Notes under the pieces: model-generated
The model's input: the letters and a program-made list of their open reading frames with translations, nothing else
The model's database searches: none
What the model was told of the DNA's origin: nothing
Assembly: GCA_020722415.1 (NCBI GenBank)
Contig: DYKV01000010.1
Location: 1 to 36,633 of the forward strand
Reading direction: 5' to 3'
DNA: 36,633 nucleotides
Source of the DNA: Anaerolinea sp.
Lineage (GTDB): Bacteria > Chloroflexota > Anaerolineae > Anaerolineales > UBA4823
Translations under genes and position numbers: made by a program
In this document: positions 25,072 to 34,602 of the stretch, in pieces
How the letters are laid out: each line of letters opens with the position of its first letter
Position numbering within the stretch: position 1 is the stretch's first letter

Positions 25072-26244
25072 ATGGTGGATTTTAATTTAACCAATGAACA
25101 AGCGTTGTGGAAAGCAACCGTACATGAATTTGTTGCCCGAGAAATTAAACCAAAAGCAAAGGAAGTGGATGAAAGTGGTCAATTCAACTGGGATGCAGTC
25201 CATAAAATGGGAACAATAGGCTTATTAGGCTTACATGTCCCAGAAGAATACGGTGGCGCTGGTATGGATGCCATAAGCGCTGCAATTGCAATTGAGGAAT
25301 TGGGCTGGGGATGCGGTAGCACAGCCCTCTCCATCGCCGCTCATAATAGTTTGGGGTGTGTACCATTAGTTCTTTACGGAAATGATTTCCTCAAGCAAAC
25401 TTACTTACCAATTGTTGCCAGCGGAAGGACCAAAGAGGGGAAACCCAGCAAACTGGCTGCTCTGGCATTAACCGAACCAGGTGCCGGATCTGATCTCAAA
25501 GGAGGGATTACCACTCATGCCCGACAGGAAAAGGATGAATGGGTCATCAGCGGATCAAAAATGTGGTGTACGAATGCAAGCATTTCCGAATATATCCTTA
25601 CCCTTGTCCGCACCGACCCTGATGGAGGATCACGTTCCTTAAGTCTAATCCTCGTTCCTAGTGCTTCAACTGGCCTTTATATTAGTCCAACCGAGAAAAA
25701 AATGGGGCTGAAAGGTTGTCCGACAAATGCGATTTCTTATGATCAGGTGCGTGTCCCTCTTGAGTACGTGTTAGGTCATCCCGGCGATGGATTAAAGCAA
25801 GCGTTACAAACATTAGACGGTGGCCGCATTGGGATAGCAGCTCTCTCGGTCGGGTTAGCTCAAGCTGCATTAGAAGAGGCGGTTCAGTATGCCAAGCAAC
25901 GTAAAGCGTTCGGAAAAAACATCTCAGAACATGAAGCTATCCAATGGATGATCGCTGAAGCTGCTACAGAAATCCAAGCCGCCCGTTTGTTGGTTTACTA
26001 TGCGGCTTGGATGAAAGATTCAAGAAAACCATACTCTAAAGAAGCCGCAATGGCGAAAATGTTTGCCAGCGAAATGGCTGAGCGTGTCTGTCGGAATGCA
26101 ATCCAAATCCATGGTGGATATGGATACAGTCGTGAATATCCAGTAGAACGAATTTACCGCGATGCAAGATTAATGACAATTGGAGAAGGGACAAGTGAAA
26201 TCCAGCGTTTGGTGATCGCCCGTCAAGTTCTTGCGGCGCTCTAA
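25072..26244 (+). CDS. Acyl-CoA dehydrogenase
   Basis: A 390-residue FAD enzyme that introduces the alpha-beta double bond in acyl-CoA during fatty-acid or branched-chain amino-acid breakdown. Family blocks are [15 protein letters not shown] (131-145, FAD contact), [13 protein letters not shown], the [20 protein letters not shown] helix and [20 protein letters not shown]. The GEGTSEIQR block near 371-379 places the likely catalytic base at E372, as in short- and medium-chain dehydrogenases. A perfect AAGGAGGG precedes the ATG, the strongest ribosome site in the window. No electron-transfer flavoprotein or other beta-oxidation gene is adjacent, so the chain-length role cannot be set. Confidence 0.95.
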   Translation: MVDFNLTNEQALWKATVHEFVAREIKPKAKEVDESGQFNWDAVHKMGTIGLLGLHVPEEYGGAGMDAISAAIAIEELGWGCGSTALSIAAHNSLGCVPLVLYGNDFLKQTYLPIVASGRTKEGKPSKLAALALTEPGAGSDLKGGITTHARQEKDEWVISGSKMWCTNASISEYILTLVRTDPDGGSRSLSLILVPSASTGLYISPTEKKMGLKGCPTNAISYDQVRVPLEYVLGHPGDGLKQALQTLDGGRIGIAALSVGLAQAALEEAVQYAKQRKAFGKNISEHEAIQWMIAEAATEIQAARLLVYYAAWMKDSRKPYSKEAAMAKMFASEMAERVCRNAIQIHGGYGYSREYPVERIYRDARLMTIGEGTSEIQRLVIARQVLAAL

Positions 26245-26275
26245 ATCAAAATCCATTATTAAGAGAAGGTTTTTA

Positions 26276-26323
26276 AGCGAAGCGATAATCCTTTTGCACT
26301 CACAAAGGGTGTTTCGCTTCGCT
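26276..26323. repeat. Inverted repeat between convergent genes
   Basis: A perfect 10-bp inverted repeat, AGCGAAGCGA (26276-26285) and TCGCTTCGCT (26314-26323), with an inner 5-bp pairing CCTTT/AAAGG (26290-26294 with 26304-26308), forms a long imperfect hairpin. It lies 31 bases after the acyl-CoA dehydrogenase stop and 41 bases before the lepB stop, so a shared bidirectional terminator is likely. There is no U-tract on either strand, which weakens the terminator call. Arms containing two GCGAAGCG-like units could also be a protein-binding site. Confidence 0.5.
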
Positions 26324-26364
26324 ATGCATAAATCGAGCCAAATAGAAAAGATTGGAGGATTCGC

Positions 26365-26964
26365 CTATTGTCCAGCAGCTACGGCCACATTGGTTTCTAG
26401 CACTTTCCAAGCTTCGGGAGGCCAGTAAACAACTAAGGCTTTCCCAATCACGTTGTTTAGAGGGACCATGCCCCAGCTATGCGAATCAGAGGAACGATTG
26501 CGATTATCCCCCAGTACAAAAAGAGAATCCGAAGGCACCTTCCAGACGCCATCATAATCAGGAGCCGCTGCAATATATGGTTCGATAAGCTGTTCACCAT
26601 TAACATACACTTTCCCATTGCTAATCTTTACCGTATCTCCTGGCAAACCAATCACTCTTTTAATATAGGGCTCTCTTTGCGGATCAGGTGGATATCGGAA
26701 AATAATGATATCGCCGCGATGTGGTTTTCCGATTTTATAAGCTAACCGATCGACAATGACGTAATATCCTGCTTTCAAAGTTGGTTGCATACTGATTGAT
26801 TCCACTTTGATCCGAGCTGATACGGCGTTAATACCAAAATAAAGCACCAACGATAATAGAATGGTCTCGATAATGTCCAAAAGAGTTTGGCGCAACTTCT
26901 TCGAGTTGCTTTGGGGTTCTCCTATAGGCGGTTCGGGTTGGGTTTCTATTCGAAAGTCGTCCAT
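26365..26964 (-). CDS. lepB: Signal peptidase I
   Basis: A 199-residue type I signal peptidase, which cuts signal peptides from exported proteins on the outer face of the membrane. Residues 1-27 are a polar cytoplasmic tail, about 28-50 a single membrane anchor, and the rest the catalytic domain. The Ser/Lys dyad is readable as S58 in ESISMQPTL and K102 in YIKRVIGLPGD; the last conserved box LGDNRNRSSDSHSWG is present. The single anchor and short length match the Gram-positive-type (SipS-like) rather than the two-anchor E. coli form. It starts 4 bases after the AIM24 gene ends, so the two are cotranscribed. Confidence 0.96.
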   Translation of the reverse strand: MDDFRIETQPEPPIGEPQSNSKKLRQTLLDIIETILLSLVLYFGINAVSARIKVESISMQPTLKAGYYVIVDRLAYKIGKPHRGDIIIFRYPPDPQREPYIKRVIGLPGDTVKISNGKVYVNGEQLIEPYIAAAPDYDGVWKVPSDSLFVLGDNRNRSSDSHSWGMVPLNNVIGKALVVYWPPEAWKVLETNVAVAAGQ

Positions 26965-26968
26965 AACT

Positions 26969-27640
26969 TTAATCTTTTTTGGGGAGATGCGGGATAATCC
27001 AATTAATTAACGCCGAGGGGGAGCGAGTTTGTATCCACAATTTGCCTGGTCCAGTGGCTTGGACGACAAGTCCCTCGCCACTTAGCAGGGTTGATTTTAA
27101 TCCTCCCACCGCCCGTATCTGCATATCCACTGTTCCATCAAAGGCGACCAAGTGGGATGAATCCACAATATATTTTTCTCCTGAACTTAATTGCCGATCA
27201 TAAATAGCACCATAAGAGGATACAAGCACTTTTCCATTCCCGCTAGCCTCCAATATAGAGATACCCTCAGCAGAAAGAAATGCCTTCTTGCTTAATTTTG
27301 CATTTAGTTCTACACCTATCTCGGATGCTAAATAGGACCCAGCTTGAACCATTACCGTCCGGTTGGATAATTCAATCACAACCATATCGCCGGGCAGATC
27401 GGGAGCCAATGTGATTTCCCCACCTTGTGGTGGTGCCATAAAAAAATTCTGAAAGAAACTTTCTCCACCTAAAGCGGAGCGAGTCAATGATTTCAAGAAT
27501 CCACCCGCTGCTTTAGTTTCAATCGTTATGCCATCTGTCATGCTTACCATAGCTCCAGAGTCGGCGCGAATTTTTTCATTCGGCGCTAAATTAACCAGTG
27601 CTAATGAGTAAGACGGACGATGTATAATTTCTACATTCAT
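26969..27640 (-). CDS. AIM24/TIGR00266 family protein
   Basis: A 223-residue all-beta protein of the AIM24 family. Typical elements are the IRADSGAMVSMTDGITIETK start, the GESFFQNFF segment, the repeated beta strands with ILEASGNGKVLVSSYGAIY and GEKYIVDSSHLVAFDG, and the VQATGPGKLWIQTRSP end. In yeast the family member is a mitochondrial protein; bacterial members have no settled role. No signal peptide or membrane segment is seen. ATG at 27640 is preferred over the upstream GTG because GGTG lies about six bases before it. It is immediately upstream of lepB (4 bases), which hints at a cell-envelope setting. Confidence 0.92.
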   Translation of the reverse strand: MNVEIIHRPSYSLALVNLAPNEKIRADSGAMVSMTDGITIETKAAGGFLKSLTRSALGGESFFQNFFMAPPQGGEITLAPDLPGDMVVIELSNRTVMVQAGSYLASEIGVELNAKLSKKAFLSAEGISILEASGNGKVLVSSYGAIYDRQLSSGEKYIVDSSHLVAFDGTVDMQIRAVGGLKSTLLSGEGLVVQATGPGKLWIQTRSPSALINWIIPHLPKKD

Positions 27641-27860
27641 AAACACCTACCTTATAAATAATCTATAAGTAATTGTAGAACCCAGCTTGATTTTGACAAG
27701 CTTATCCAGACAGGCTTTCTATTGGCTGAATTATATCTTCTCTTTGAGATAAAAAACCGGCGAAGCCAATCTTTATCTGAACTACTTTGGTTACTTATAA
27801 ATCCTATTATAAAACTGAATTGAGCGATTTTCCTTATCAGACTTGTAAGTGGCGTTCCAT

Positions 27861-28367
27861 TCAAGCTAAACCTGAATAAGAATGTCCCTTCTCCGCATTG
27901 CTATCCTCTTGAAGCAGTTGCACAGCATGGGGTAAGGCTGGTTTAATGACCTCAAATCCTTCTAGCGCTCCTTTTGGGCTGCCGGGTAAATTGACAATTA
28001 ATGTCCTCTTTCTAATCCCTGCAACACCTCGGGATAACATAGCATGAGGTGTCACTCTGAGGCTAGCTGCCCGAATAGCTTCAGCAATGCCCGGCGCGGC
28101 TTTTTCAATGATTGCTTGGGTCGCTTCTGGAGTTACATCACGCCGGCTAAAGCCAGTCCCCCCACTGGTTAAAATGACATCCACCTCATCAGAATCAGCC
28201 CATTCGGATAATATAGCCGCGATTTTATCTAATTCATCGGGAATAACGGCTTGTTTGGCTACCTTCCAATTGTTCTGCAATATTTTTTCCGCTAAACGCG
28301 GACCACAGGCATCTTCGCGGATACCCTGAGCTGAACGATCCGAAATGATTAATATCCCAATTCTCAT
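27861..28367 (-). CDS. MoaB/Mog-family molybdenum cofactor protein
   Basis: A 168-residue protein of the MoaB/Mog family, which adenylates molybdopterin on the way to the molybdenum cofactor. The signature LTSGGTGFSRRDVTPEAT (66-83) and the NLPGSPKGALEGFE block (126-139) are complete, and D10 with R11 follows the first strand as expected. No other cofactor-synthesis gene is adjacent, so the assignment to Mog rather than MoaB cannot be made from context. Its ATG starts one base after the GNAT stop codon with no Shine-Dalgarno, so it is probably translated by coupling. It is the last gene of the long minus-strand run; 214 apparently non-coding bases follow, without a clear terminator. Confidence 0.93.
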   Translation of the reverse strand: MRIGILIISDRSAQGIREDACGPRLAEKILQNNWKVAKQAVIPDELDKIAAILSEWADSDEVDVILTSGGTGFSRRDVTPEATQAIIEKAAPGIAEAIRAASLRVTPHAMLSRGVAGIRKRTLIVNLPGSPKGALEGFEVIKPALPHAVQLLQEDSNAEKGHSYSGLA

Positions 28368-28368
28368 A

Positions 28369-28803
28369 TTAACTTAAATTCTTAGCATAGGTTAAAATAT
28401 CCATACATTCCCAGCCCCGTTTTTCATAATACTGGCGCGCCTCAATATTATCGCGGGTCACCAGCAAATATACACGTATACAACCTTTGGCGCGCAATCT
28501 ATTTTCCAGTTCTTCCATCAGCGCGCTCGCAATGCCGCGCTGGCGAAAGTCTTGTCTGACAGCCAAATGATAGACCAAACCCCTTCGTCCATCAAATCCC
28601 CCCAACACTGCGCCAACAATTTCGGATCCTTTTTCTGCCACTAGAAATAAATCTGGGTCGTAATCCATCTTTTTCTTGATCTCAGGGAGGGTGTCAGACC
28701 GTCCCAGATGAATACCATCTCCGGCATGACTCCACAAATCAATCACCATTTGATAATCTTTAGGCAATTGAAAATTACGAATACGCCAATCTTGATCATT
28801 CAT
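28369..28803 (-). CDS. GNAT family N-acetyltransferase
   Basis: A 144-residue GNAT acetyltransferase from ATG 28803, with GGGAAAGAAG just before it. The acetyl-CoA binding signature is in LAVRQDFRQRGIASALMEEL (R-Q-R-G-I-A), preceded by the GAVLGGFDGRRGLVYHL strands and followed by YYEKRGWE, a typical end motif. The layout resembles RimI/YpeA-like small-molecule or protein acetyltransferases; the acceptor is unknown. The start overlaps the end of the PHP-AlbA_2 gene by eight bases, and the MoaB/Mog gene starts one base after its stop, so it is tightly embedded in the operon. Confidence 0.92.
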   Translation of the reverse strand: MNDQDWRIRNFQLPKDYQMVIDLWSHAGDGIHLGRSDTLPEIKKKMDYDPDLFLVAEKGSEIVGAVLGGFDGRRGLVYHLAVRQDFRQRGIASALMEELENRLRAKGCIRVYLLVTRDNIEARQYYEKRGWECMDILTYAKNLS

Positions 28804-30517
28804 CTTCTTTCCCAACCAGCTTGCGCCAATTTCCATGTATTCCATCCTCAGTGACTCCAAAAAACCAACGATAACCTTGTGGAGTACGGATTACTAAATC
28901 ATAGCGTTGATTACCGGCTTTTCCCTGCTTGCGGAATAAACCCAAGTTTCCTTGCCAGGTAATCTTCGCTTGATTGAGATCCGCCGGTATTTTGGAATAG
29001 GTTGCAATGGCATATTGCCATAAACGGCGGGCAGATTTTTCCGTTACGTTTTGAACCACGTTACTATTTCGCAAATCACGCATCGTATACACTTTCTGGT
29101 CACCGCGCTCATTAACAGATACCACTTCTACACCGGTTCGGGGAAGTAATTCTGCTTCTTCGGCAAGTTGAGTTGGAATATTTTGGATAGTTGATATACT
29201 GACTATTTCATGAGCGACCTCACCCTTTTTTTCCTGCATCAACCCTCGTTTGACCAAATTTACGATCTCATCTCGTACAGCTAGACCCGTTTCTCCTTCG
29301 AATCGAACATAGATTTTATTTTCGTCTATCGCGTATGGTGGGTCTGATCCTCGAGGAACTAAGATTCTGACGATCTTTTTTCCACTCGCTTCAATAACAT
29401 CCAATGTGCAATTAATGGGCGGGCTAATTCTTTTCGCAATTTCCCGATCCAATACTTGGATAGTATGTTCGCTGTCCGCCACGCCGAGGATTGGTTTGCG
29501 CGGATCGCGGCTTACGCCTATGTAAATTGTCCCCCCATTTGTATTCGCAAAAGCACAGATATCTGCCAAAATACTATTTAGACGTCCCCCTCTAGACTCA
29601 AAGTTTTCATGAAAATCTTGCACGATATTCGCACCTTCTTCTTGGGCAGTACGGATGAATTCGTAAATGGGTTCCCCACTAAAGCGGTGCGGACGCGTGC
29701 GGGCAAAGTCGTTGCTCTCAAACAATGCTAATAAAGCCTCAAAACTCAATTCGGGCAAGGACACTTCGGTTGAGCGATCCCCAACGCCTAATTGTTTTTT
29801 TCTCTGAGGATCGGCAATCAGGCGATGCGAATCGGATCCTTGAATGCAATGCATACGCCGCGGGTATTCTGGCTTGCTGCCATTGAAAAAAGCAGCTGTA
29901 GAATTGCGCCCTTTGTTATCAAGATCAGTAACCTCTAATGCATGTAAATATGGGTCTTGCGTGTAAGCAATTTTGGTTTGCCCACCGAGGGGGAAACCGC
30001 GCATCGCCACACCGTTGCTCGAGTTTGCATGCGCCGCAATCACAATGCCACCCGCATCATGGATTAACCGGTATGCGGTAAGCACATCTGTAGTAGCGCC
30101 TACAGTCGCCGAGCCTGCATCGAGTTGGTCGGCTGATATACGGAGATTTAACAAGAGATGCTCGATCTCACGCGTTCCCTTTTCAGGAGAAAATATTCCC
30201 AGGATATGAAAGCCAAATGTTGCCGTAAATTCAAAACCGGGTAAAATCAAAATCTTCTCTTTCAAGCGGCGATATTCATTTAGACGATTCTTCTCGTCAG
30301 GTAAAAGACGGTTAAGTCTTTCCAACAGTTCCAGCTGTTGAATTTCCTCTTGCATTTTTCTATACCCAGCCACCGTATTATGATCGGTGAAGGCGATAAT
30401 ATTCAATCCACGCAGCTCGGCGCGTTGTAATATATCCAAGAAAGTCACTTCAGCCTGTTGGTAATCACTCGACGCAGGCGTATGAATATGTAAATCCATT
30501 ACATACCAAGACATCAT
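28796..30517 (-). CDS. PHP-domain protein fused to a Schlafen-like AlbA_2 domain
   Basis: A 573-residue protein from ATG 30517 (AGAGGAAA upstream); a TTG eight codons earlier is possible. Residues 7-235 are a PHP metallo-hydrolase domain with the metal-ligand series H10-x-H12, D45-H46, E96, H163 and D229-x-H231 intact, so it is likely active on a phosphoester. Residues about 294-425 match the AlbA_2 (Schlafen AlbA-like, divergent AAA-4) domain: ENFESRGG, then [19 protein letters not shown] and [16 protein letters not shown]. The last 140 residues, including an [13 protein letters not shown] helix, are unassigned and might bind nucleic acid. AlbA_2 proteins are often linked to nucleic-acid binding or regulation. 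Neighbours are a receiver protein and Lon upstream and GNAT downstream. Confidence 0.85.
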   Translation of the reverse strand: MMSWYVMDLHIHTPASSDYQQAEVTFLDILQRAELRGLNIIAFTDHNTVAGYRKMQEEIQQLELLERLNRLLPDEKNRLNEYRRLKEKILILPGFEFTATFGFHILGIFSPEKGTREIEHLLLNLRISADQLDAGSATVGATTDVLTAYRLIHDAGGIVIAAHANSSNGVAMRGFPLGGQTKIAYTQDPYLHALEVTDLDNKGRNSTAAFFNGSKPEYPRRMHCIQGSDSHRLIADPQRKKQLGVGDRSTEVSLPELSFEALLALFESNDFARTRPHRFSGEPIYEFIRTAQEEGANIVQDFHENFESRGGRLNSILADICAFANTNGGTIYIGVSRDPRKPILGVADSEHTIQVLDREIAKRISPPINCTLDVIEASGKKIVRILVPRGSDPPYAIDENKIYVRFEGETGLAVRDEIVNLVKRGLMQEKKGEVAHEIVSISTIQNIPTQLAEEAELLPRTGVEVVSVNERGDQKVYTMRDLRNSNVVQNVTEKSARRLWQYAIATYSKIPADLNQAKITWQGNLGLFRKQGKAGNQRYDLVIRTPQGYRWFFGVTEDGIHGNWRKLVGKEDE

Positions 30518-30546
30518 AACGTTTGTTTTCCTCTTATTCAAAGGAT

Positions 30547-30921
30547 TTACACACTTTCTAATATCTGATTTATCTTCAAAATCAGTTCTTCAGGCATATA
30601 CGGTTTTAACAAAAATCCATCAGCGCCATGTTGCAGGCATTCCGCTTCAACTGCCATCCCCGATGACATGAGTATTTTCGTACGATTACCCTTGCTCTGT
30701 TGTTTGAGTTTTTCGACGAGTTCATAACTTGGTTTCCCCTTGATAAACACATCCATCAATACCAAATCAGGTTTTTGATCGGTGATCCTACTCAATACTT
30801 GCACCTCAGGTTGGATATGGTCTAGACAAATAACCTCATATCCTTCCATTTCCAGCAATGCGCTCATCAAAGGGCGCATATCGTTATCATCTTCAATAAT
30901 CATGATCCGTTGTTTACCCAT
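30547..30921 (-). CDS. Stand-alone response regulator receiver (CheY-like)
   Basis: A 124-residue single-domain receiver. The phosphorylation site is complete: D11-D12, phospho-acceptor D57 in LVLMDVFIKGKP, S86 in ILMSSGM and K106 in FLLKPYMPEEL. There is no output domain, so it must act through protein contacts or as a phospho-relay intermediate. It starts 6 bases after the Lon stop codon and ends 29 bases before the PHP-AlbA_2 start, placing it in the same transcript. No histidine kinase is in the window. Confidence 0.93.
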   Translation of the reverse strand: MGKQRIMIIEDDNDMRPLMSALLEMEGYEVICLDHIQPEVQVLSRITDQKPDLVLMDVFIKGKPSYELVEKLKQQSKGNRTKILMSSGMAVEAECLQHGADGFLLKPYMPEELILKINQILESV

Positions 30922-30927
30922 TCGAAG

Positions 30928-33549
30928 TTAATCCGATCGTCCATCTGTATCTTCTAAAGTGACCTTCCGCGATCGTCTCGACTTGGGTTTTCCGGAAGGT
31001 AAATTATCTGGTGATTTGGTTCCCGGCTCTAGAGCAGCATTCAGCACATCCTCTACCGTATTGGCGAAAATGAATGTCATCTCATGGCGAATTTCTTCTG
31101 GTAAGTCATCTAAGTCGGGTTTATTCTTGGCTGGGAGGATAATTGTCTTCAGTCCAGAACGATGAGCCGCCAACACCTTTTCTTTAATGCCACCCACTGG
31201 TAAAACCTGCCCGCGCAAGGTTATTTCTCCAGTCATGCCAACATCTGGGCGTATCGAGCGTTGGGAGATAAGCGATACTAATGCAGTAGCAATCGTTACC
31301 CCGGCAGATGGTCCATCTTTTGGTTGTGCCCCGGCAGGTATATGCAAATGTATATCGGTTTTTTCAAAGAACTTTGCATCCAACCCGAGTTCAGTCGCCC
31401 TTGAGCGCACATAAGAAAGGGCGGCCCGGGCTGATTCTTGCATTACATTGCCGAGTGAGCCAGTTAATTGGAAACCTTTCGAACCGGGCATACTTGTTGC
31501 CTCGATAAACAAAATATCACCACCAGCCGGCGTCCAGGCTAAGCCAGTCGCCACTCCTGGTATCGCGGTTCGTTCAGCAATCTCCTCCGTGCTAAAATAT
31601 TTTTCTCGCCCAAGCATCTCTTTCACTAAATCCGCCGTTATTTCTGTTGAATTCACTTTTCCTTCTGCAATCCGAGTGACAACTTTACGGCAGACACCGC
31701 CAATTTCACGCTCCAAATTCCGGACACCGGCCTCTCGAGTATAAGATCGGATTATCTTCTCGAGCGCTTCATCGGTGAAACTAATTTCTTCTTGCCTGAG
31801 CCCATTCTCTTTGATTTGGCGCGGGATTAAGTAATTGCGGGCAATTGCAATTTTCTCCCGTTCCGTATAGCCAGAAATATGGATTACTTCCATCCGATCC
31901 AATAACGGTCCTGGTATGGTTTCTAAAGTATTTGCTGTGGTAATGAACATCACCTGAGAGAGATCAAAAGGCACTTCTAGATAATGATCCCGAAATTCCT
32001 GATTCTGCTCGGGGTCTAAGACTTCAAGGAGAGCCGAAGCTGGATCGCCATGAAAATCAAAAACCAGTTTATCCACTTCGTCCAACATAAAAACAGGATT
32101 ACGTGATTCAACTCTCCGCAAAGCTTGTATGATACGTCCAGGCAAGGCTCCGATATATGTCCGCCGATGGCCACGGATTTCTGCTTCATCACGCATACCG
32201 CCTAAGGAAATCCGCACAAACTTGCGTCCCATCGCCCGGGCAATAGAACGACCTAATGAAGTCTTACCCACCCCAGGGGGACCGACAAAACATAAAATAA
32301 CCCCCTCGCGCACTCTCCGGATACTATCTTTTTCTTCAGGGAGGATTTCATTACTCCGTTCCATCCGCAACTTTCTGACCGAAAGGTACTCGAGTATCCG
32401 TTCTTTCACATCCTCTAATCCGTAATGGTCCTGATCTAACACCTGACGGGCATGAGCGATATCTAAGTTGTCGGGAGTGATGACCGACCACGGCAAACTA
32501 ACCAGCCAATCCAGATAAGTCCGAATCACACCATATTCTGCCGCAGCGGTTGGTAAGCGAGCAAGGCGATCTAATTCCCGCTGAGCTTGCTTTTCGGCTT
32601 CTTCAGGCATTTTTGCTGCTTCAATCTTTTGGCGAAACTCCTCTACCTCAGCCTGCTGCTCATCCGCTTCACCTAATTCTTTTTGAATCGCCTTTAATTG
32701 TTCCCTGAGGAAATATTCGCGTTGAACTTTTTCAATTTCAGAACGCGCCTCATTTTGAATCTTTTGCCCAATTTCCAACACTTCGATTTCATGCGCTAAA
32801 ATACCTGCCAATTTATGCAACTTTTGGGAAACAGAATCGATTTCCAATAGCTCCTGTGCGTCTGCTATATCCATGCGTTGAAAATTTGCGATGGTATAAA
32901 CGATCTGGAGCGGATCTTCAAGCGAAAGGACAGCCGTGACCAGTTCACGCGGAATGGATGGAATCATTTCGGCAATATGTTCAAATTGACTGCGGGCGCT
33001 GCGTGCTAATGCTTCAATCTCAGTCCCCTGTTCCACCGTCTCCGGGATTAGTTCAATTTTTGCTTTTAAATAGGGTTCTGTTTGCAGAAACTCTAGGGTA
33101 CGGTTGCGGGCAATACCCTGCACTACCAGCCGAATGGTGCCGTCTTGGGCGCGGAACATTCGATGAACAATGGCTGCTGTACCAATTGTATAAAGGTCTT
33201 GTGGTTCAGGTTGTTCAAGCTCGGCGTTTTTTGAAGTTACTAAACCAATGATCCTCTGATCGCCGCTAACAACATCATCTACTAAACGAATCGAGCGTTG
33301 TTGTCCGATTGTCAATGGTACAACTGTTTGAGGATACACAACTAAACCACGCAATGGGAGGATTGGAAGCACATCGGGAATGGGCGGTTCTTGCGCTTCC
33401 TTTTCTCCAACGACCTCTGGGTTATTTTCTTGTTTATTGATTATCTCTGGTGTAAGGGTTTTTAAAAATAACTGCTCCAATGACAACTCATTTTTGTCAA
33501 AGTAGCCTAATAATTCCATCATGTCCATTTGCCATCTCGTTGCTGACAT
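30928..33549 (-). CDS. lon: ATP-dependent Lon protease
   Basis: An 873-residue LonA-type AAA+ protease that degrades damaged and regulatory proteins in the cytoplasm. The LON substrate-binding domain starts near residue 60 ([20 protein letters not shown]), a coiled-coil segment runs about 255-330, Walker A GPPGVGKT is at 423-430, Walker B ends in MLDEVDK near 488-494, and the protease domain has the catalytic serine in KDGPSAG (S748) and lysine in [11 protein letters not shown] (K791), spaced by 43 residues as in E. coli Lon. The first 55 residues, polar and poorly ordered, are longer than usual, and a charged Lys/Arg tail ends the protein. ATG 33549 is chosen for its AAAGGAG site; a TTG ten codons upstream also exists. 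It lies 47 bases after hsp20, giving a proteostasis pair. Confidence 0.97.
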   Translation of the reverse strand: MSATRWQMDMMELLGYFDKNELSLEQLFLKTLTPEIINKQENNPEVVGEKEAQEPPIPDVLPILPLRGLVVYPQTVVPLTIGQQRSIRLVDDVVSGDQRIIGLVTSKNAELEQPEPQDLYTIGTAAIVHRMFRAQDGTIRLVVQGIARNRTLEFLQTEPYLKAKIELIPETVEQGTEIEALARSARSQFEHIAEMIPSIPRELVTAVLSLEDPLQIVYTIANFQRMDIADAQELLEIDSVSQKLHKLAGILAHEIEVLEIGQKIQNEARSEIEKVQREYFLREQLKAIQKELGEADEQQAEVEEFRQKIEAAKMPEEAEKQAQRELDRLARLPTAAAEYGVIRTYLDWLVSLPWSVITPDNLDIAHARQVLDQDHYGLEDVKERILEYLSVRKLRMERSNEILPEEKDSIRRVREGVILCFVGPPGVGKTSLGRSIARAMGRKFVRISLGGMRDEAEIRGHRRTYIGALPGRIIQALRRVESRNPVFMLDEVDKLVFDFHGDPASALLEVLDPEQNQEFRDHYLEVPFDLSQVMFITTANTLETIPGPLLDRMEVIHISGYTEREKIAIARNYLIPRQIKENGLRQEEISFTDEALEKIIRSYTREAGVRNLEREIGGVCRKVVTRIAEGKVNSTEITADLVKEMLGREKYFSTEEIAERTAIPGVATGLAWTPAGGDILFIEATSMPGSKGFQLTGSLGNVMQESARAALSYVRSRATELGLDAKFFEKTDIHLHIPAGAQPKDGPSAGVTIATALVSLISQRSIRPDVGMTGEITLRGQVLPVGGIKEKVLAAHRSGLKTIILPAKNKPDLDDLPEEIRHEMTFIFANTVEDVLNAALEPGTKSPDNLPSGKPKSRRSRKVTLEDTDGRSD

Positions 33550-33596
33550 ATTCTCCTTTACCTTTAATCCATCTCCCAACTTTCTGACTTTTTTGT

Positions 33597-34034
33597 TTAG
33601 TCATCTTCTTTGTTTTGGATTAGGATATGTTGCGGTTCCCGCCTGGGTAGAGTAATTCGTAAAAAACCGGCTTGGTAAATTGCTTCAATCCGTTCACAGT
33701 CAATGTCAAATGGTAATTCGATTTCTGAAGCAAACTCTCCAAAACGAATCTCTATCTGATGATAGGCACGTCTTTCTGAAAGATCGCTGCGCATCCCGCG
33801 CACCGATAAATATCGCCCATCTAATAGAATGGTAAAATCCTCCTCTTGCATTCCAGCAATTTCAATCCGAACCACCAAAGCATCTTCTGTTTCAAAAACA
33901 TCGGTGGGTGGACGCCAAATATGGGGACGTAACGCAAAATGCCAATGAGGAATGTTATCGCCAAAATGACGAAAACCTTCCACGATATATATTCCCGGCT
34001 TCGAAAAATCCGAACCCATGCTGATCTCTAACAT
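33597..34034 (-). CDS. Hsp20/alpha-crystallin family small heat-shock protein
   Basis: A 145-residue small heat-shock protein, an ATP-independent holdase. The alpha-crystallin domain spans about 42-138: the [20 protein letters not shown] start, the [15 protein letters not shown] strands, an [19 protein letters not shown] block and the closing [11 protein letters not shown] strand. The usual C-terminal I-x-I anchoring motif is represented by ILI just after the domain. AGGAG lies seven bases before the ATG. Lon follows on the same strand, so unfolded clients held by Hsp20 and their degradation by Lon would be controlled together. No CIRCE-type inverted repeat is visible upstream; tRNA-Arg lies 40 bases upstream. 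Confidence 0.95.
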   Translation of the reverse strand: MLEISMGSDFSKPGIYIVEGFRHFGDNIPHWHFALRPHIWRPPTDVFETEDALVVRIEIAGMQEEDFTILLDGRYLSVRGMRSDLSERRAYHQIEIRFGEFASEIELPFDIDCERIEAIYQAGFLRITLPRREPQHILIQNKEDD

Positions 34035-34074
34035 AAACTTGCTCCTATAACATTTCCTAAACCATTAAGAACAG

Positions 34075-34147
34075 CGCCCCAGGCGGGATTCGAACCCACA
34101 ACCAATAGCTTAGAAGGCTACTGCTCTGTCCATTGAGCTACTGGGGC
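34075..34147 (-). tRNA. tRNA-Arg (anticodon UCU)
   Basis: A 73-base tRNA folds cleanly on the minus strand: acceptor GCCCCAG pairs with CTGGGGC (7 bp), D stem GCTC/GAGC, anticodon stem GTAGC/GCTAT, anticodon loop CTTCTAA giving TCT (reads AGA/AGG, Arg), a 5-base variable region, and T stem GTGGG/CCCGC with loop TTCGAAT. The discriminator base is G. CCA is not encoded and must be added. It begins only five bases after the stop codon of the upstream 143-residue protein gene. Confidence 0.96.
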
Positions 34148-34152
34148 GATCA

Positions 34153-34584
34153 TCAATTCAAGACCGGTCGTAAACCTTTGTACACCCTGCCGCCAGATAA
34201 AACACTTAAAATCGTGTTAGCTGGCTTCCCTAATTTCTCACTTAGTTCGAGCGGCGTTAATGGTACATTCCCGTTGGAGAGAAACACGCGGAAAATCAGG
34301 TCAACCAAGGGAATGCCGCTGCTTAAAAAATCGGGTTGTTTCGCACAATGATTAATGAGGACATGTTGAATGCCATTTACCTGCTTCACCTCTGCGGTGG
34401 CCGGATCCACCCAGTCTACCATTTCATCTGAATTCCCTTCCGAATAGAACTGTTGATGCTCTGGGCAAAGCATACTCGTTAAGTACACATGCCAGTCGCG
34501 ATCATTTTGTGTCCACCAATCGTAATCAATACAAAAACGGGTGTTGAGGGTTGGTTTTGAAAGCAGGCTGCGTTTAAATTCCAC
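34153..34584 (-). CDS. Conserved-looking protein of unknown function, possible winged helix
   Basis: A 143-residue protein from GTG 34584, which has AAAGGAG eight bases upstream; a GTG six codons earlier directly abuts the previous stop but lacks a site. The first half is rich in Trp, Tyr, His and Asp, with a single CPEHQ motif, and shows no membrane segment. The last 45 residues read like a winged helix-turn-helix: PLVDLIFRVFLSNGNVPLTP, then LELSEKLGKPANTILSVL and GGRVYKGLRPV. I do not recognise the family. It is adjacent to the larger 525-residue gene upstream, which also has helix-turn-helix-like segments, and the two probably work together. Confidence 0.7.
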   Translation of the reverse strand: MEFKRSLLSKPTLNTRFCIDYDWWTQNDRDWHVYLTSMLCPEHQQFYSEGNSDEMVDWVDPATAEVKQVNGIQHVLINHCAKQPDFLSSGIPLVDLIFRVFLSNGNVPLTPLELSEKLGKPANTILSVLSGGRVYKGLRPVLN

Positions 34585-34602
34585 CGGTTTTTCTCCTTTC
34601 AC

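Noticed and set aside
27652-27864. 70-residue minus-strand ORF between the AIM24 and MoaB/Mog genes
   Set aside because: No ribosome site, low-complexity Ser/Arg/Ile composition, no recognisable motif and AT-rich sequence; it overlaps the MoaB/Mog stop. The 214-base gap is better called non-coding.
28796-30517. PHP-AlbA_2 protein as a Schlafen-type antiphage defence system
   Set aside because: The gene is embedded in a housekeeping operon with no other defence or mobile genes, so defence is not supported; kept only as a protein of interest.
31448-31744. 98-residue plus-strand ORF inside lon
   Set aside because: Antisense shadow of the highly conserved Lon protease domain; no ribosome site.
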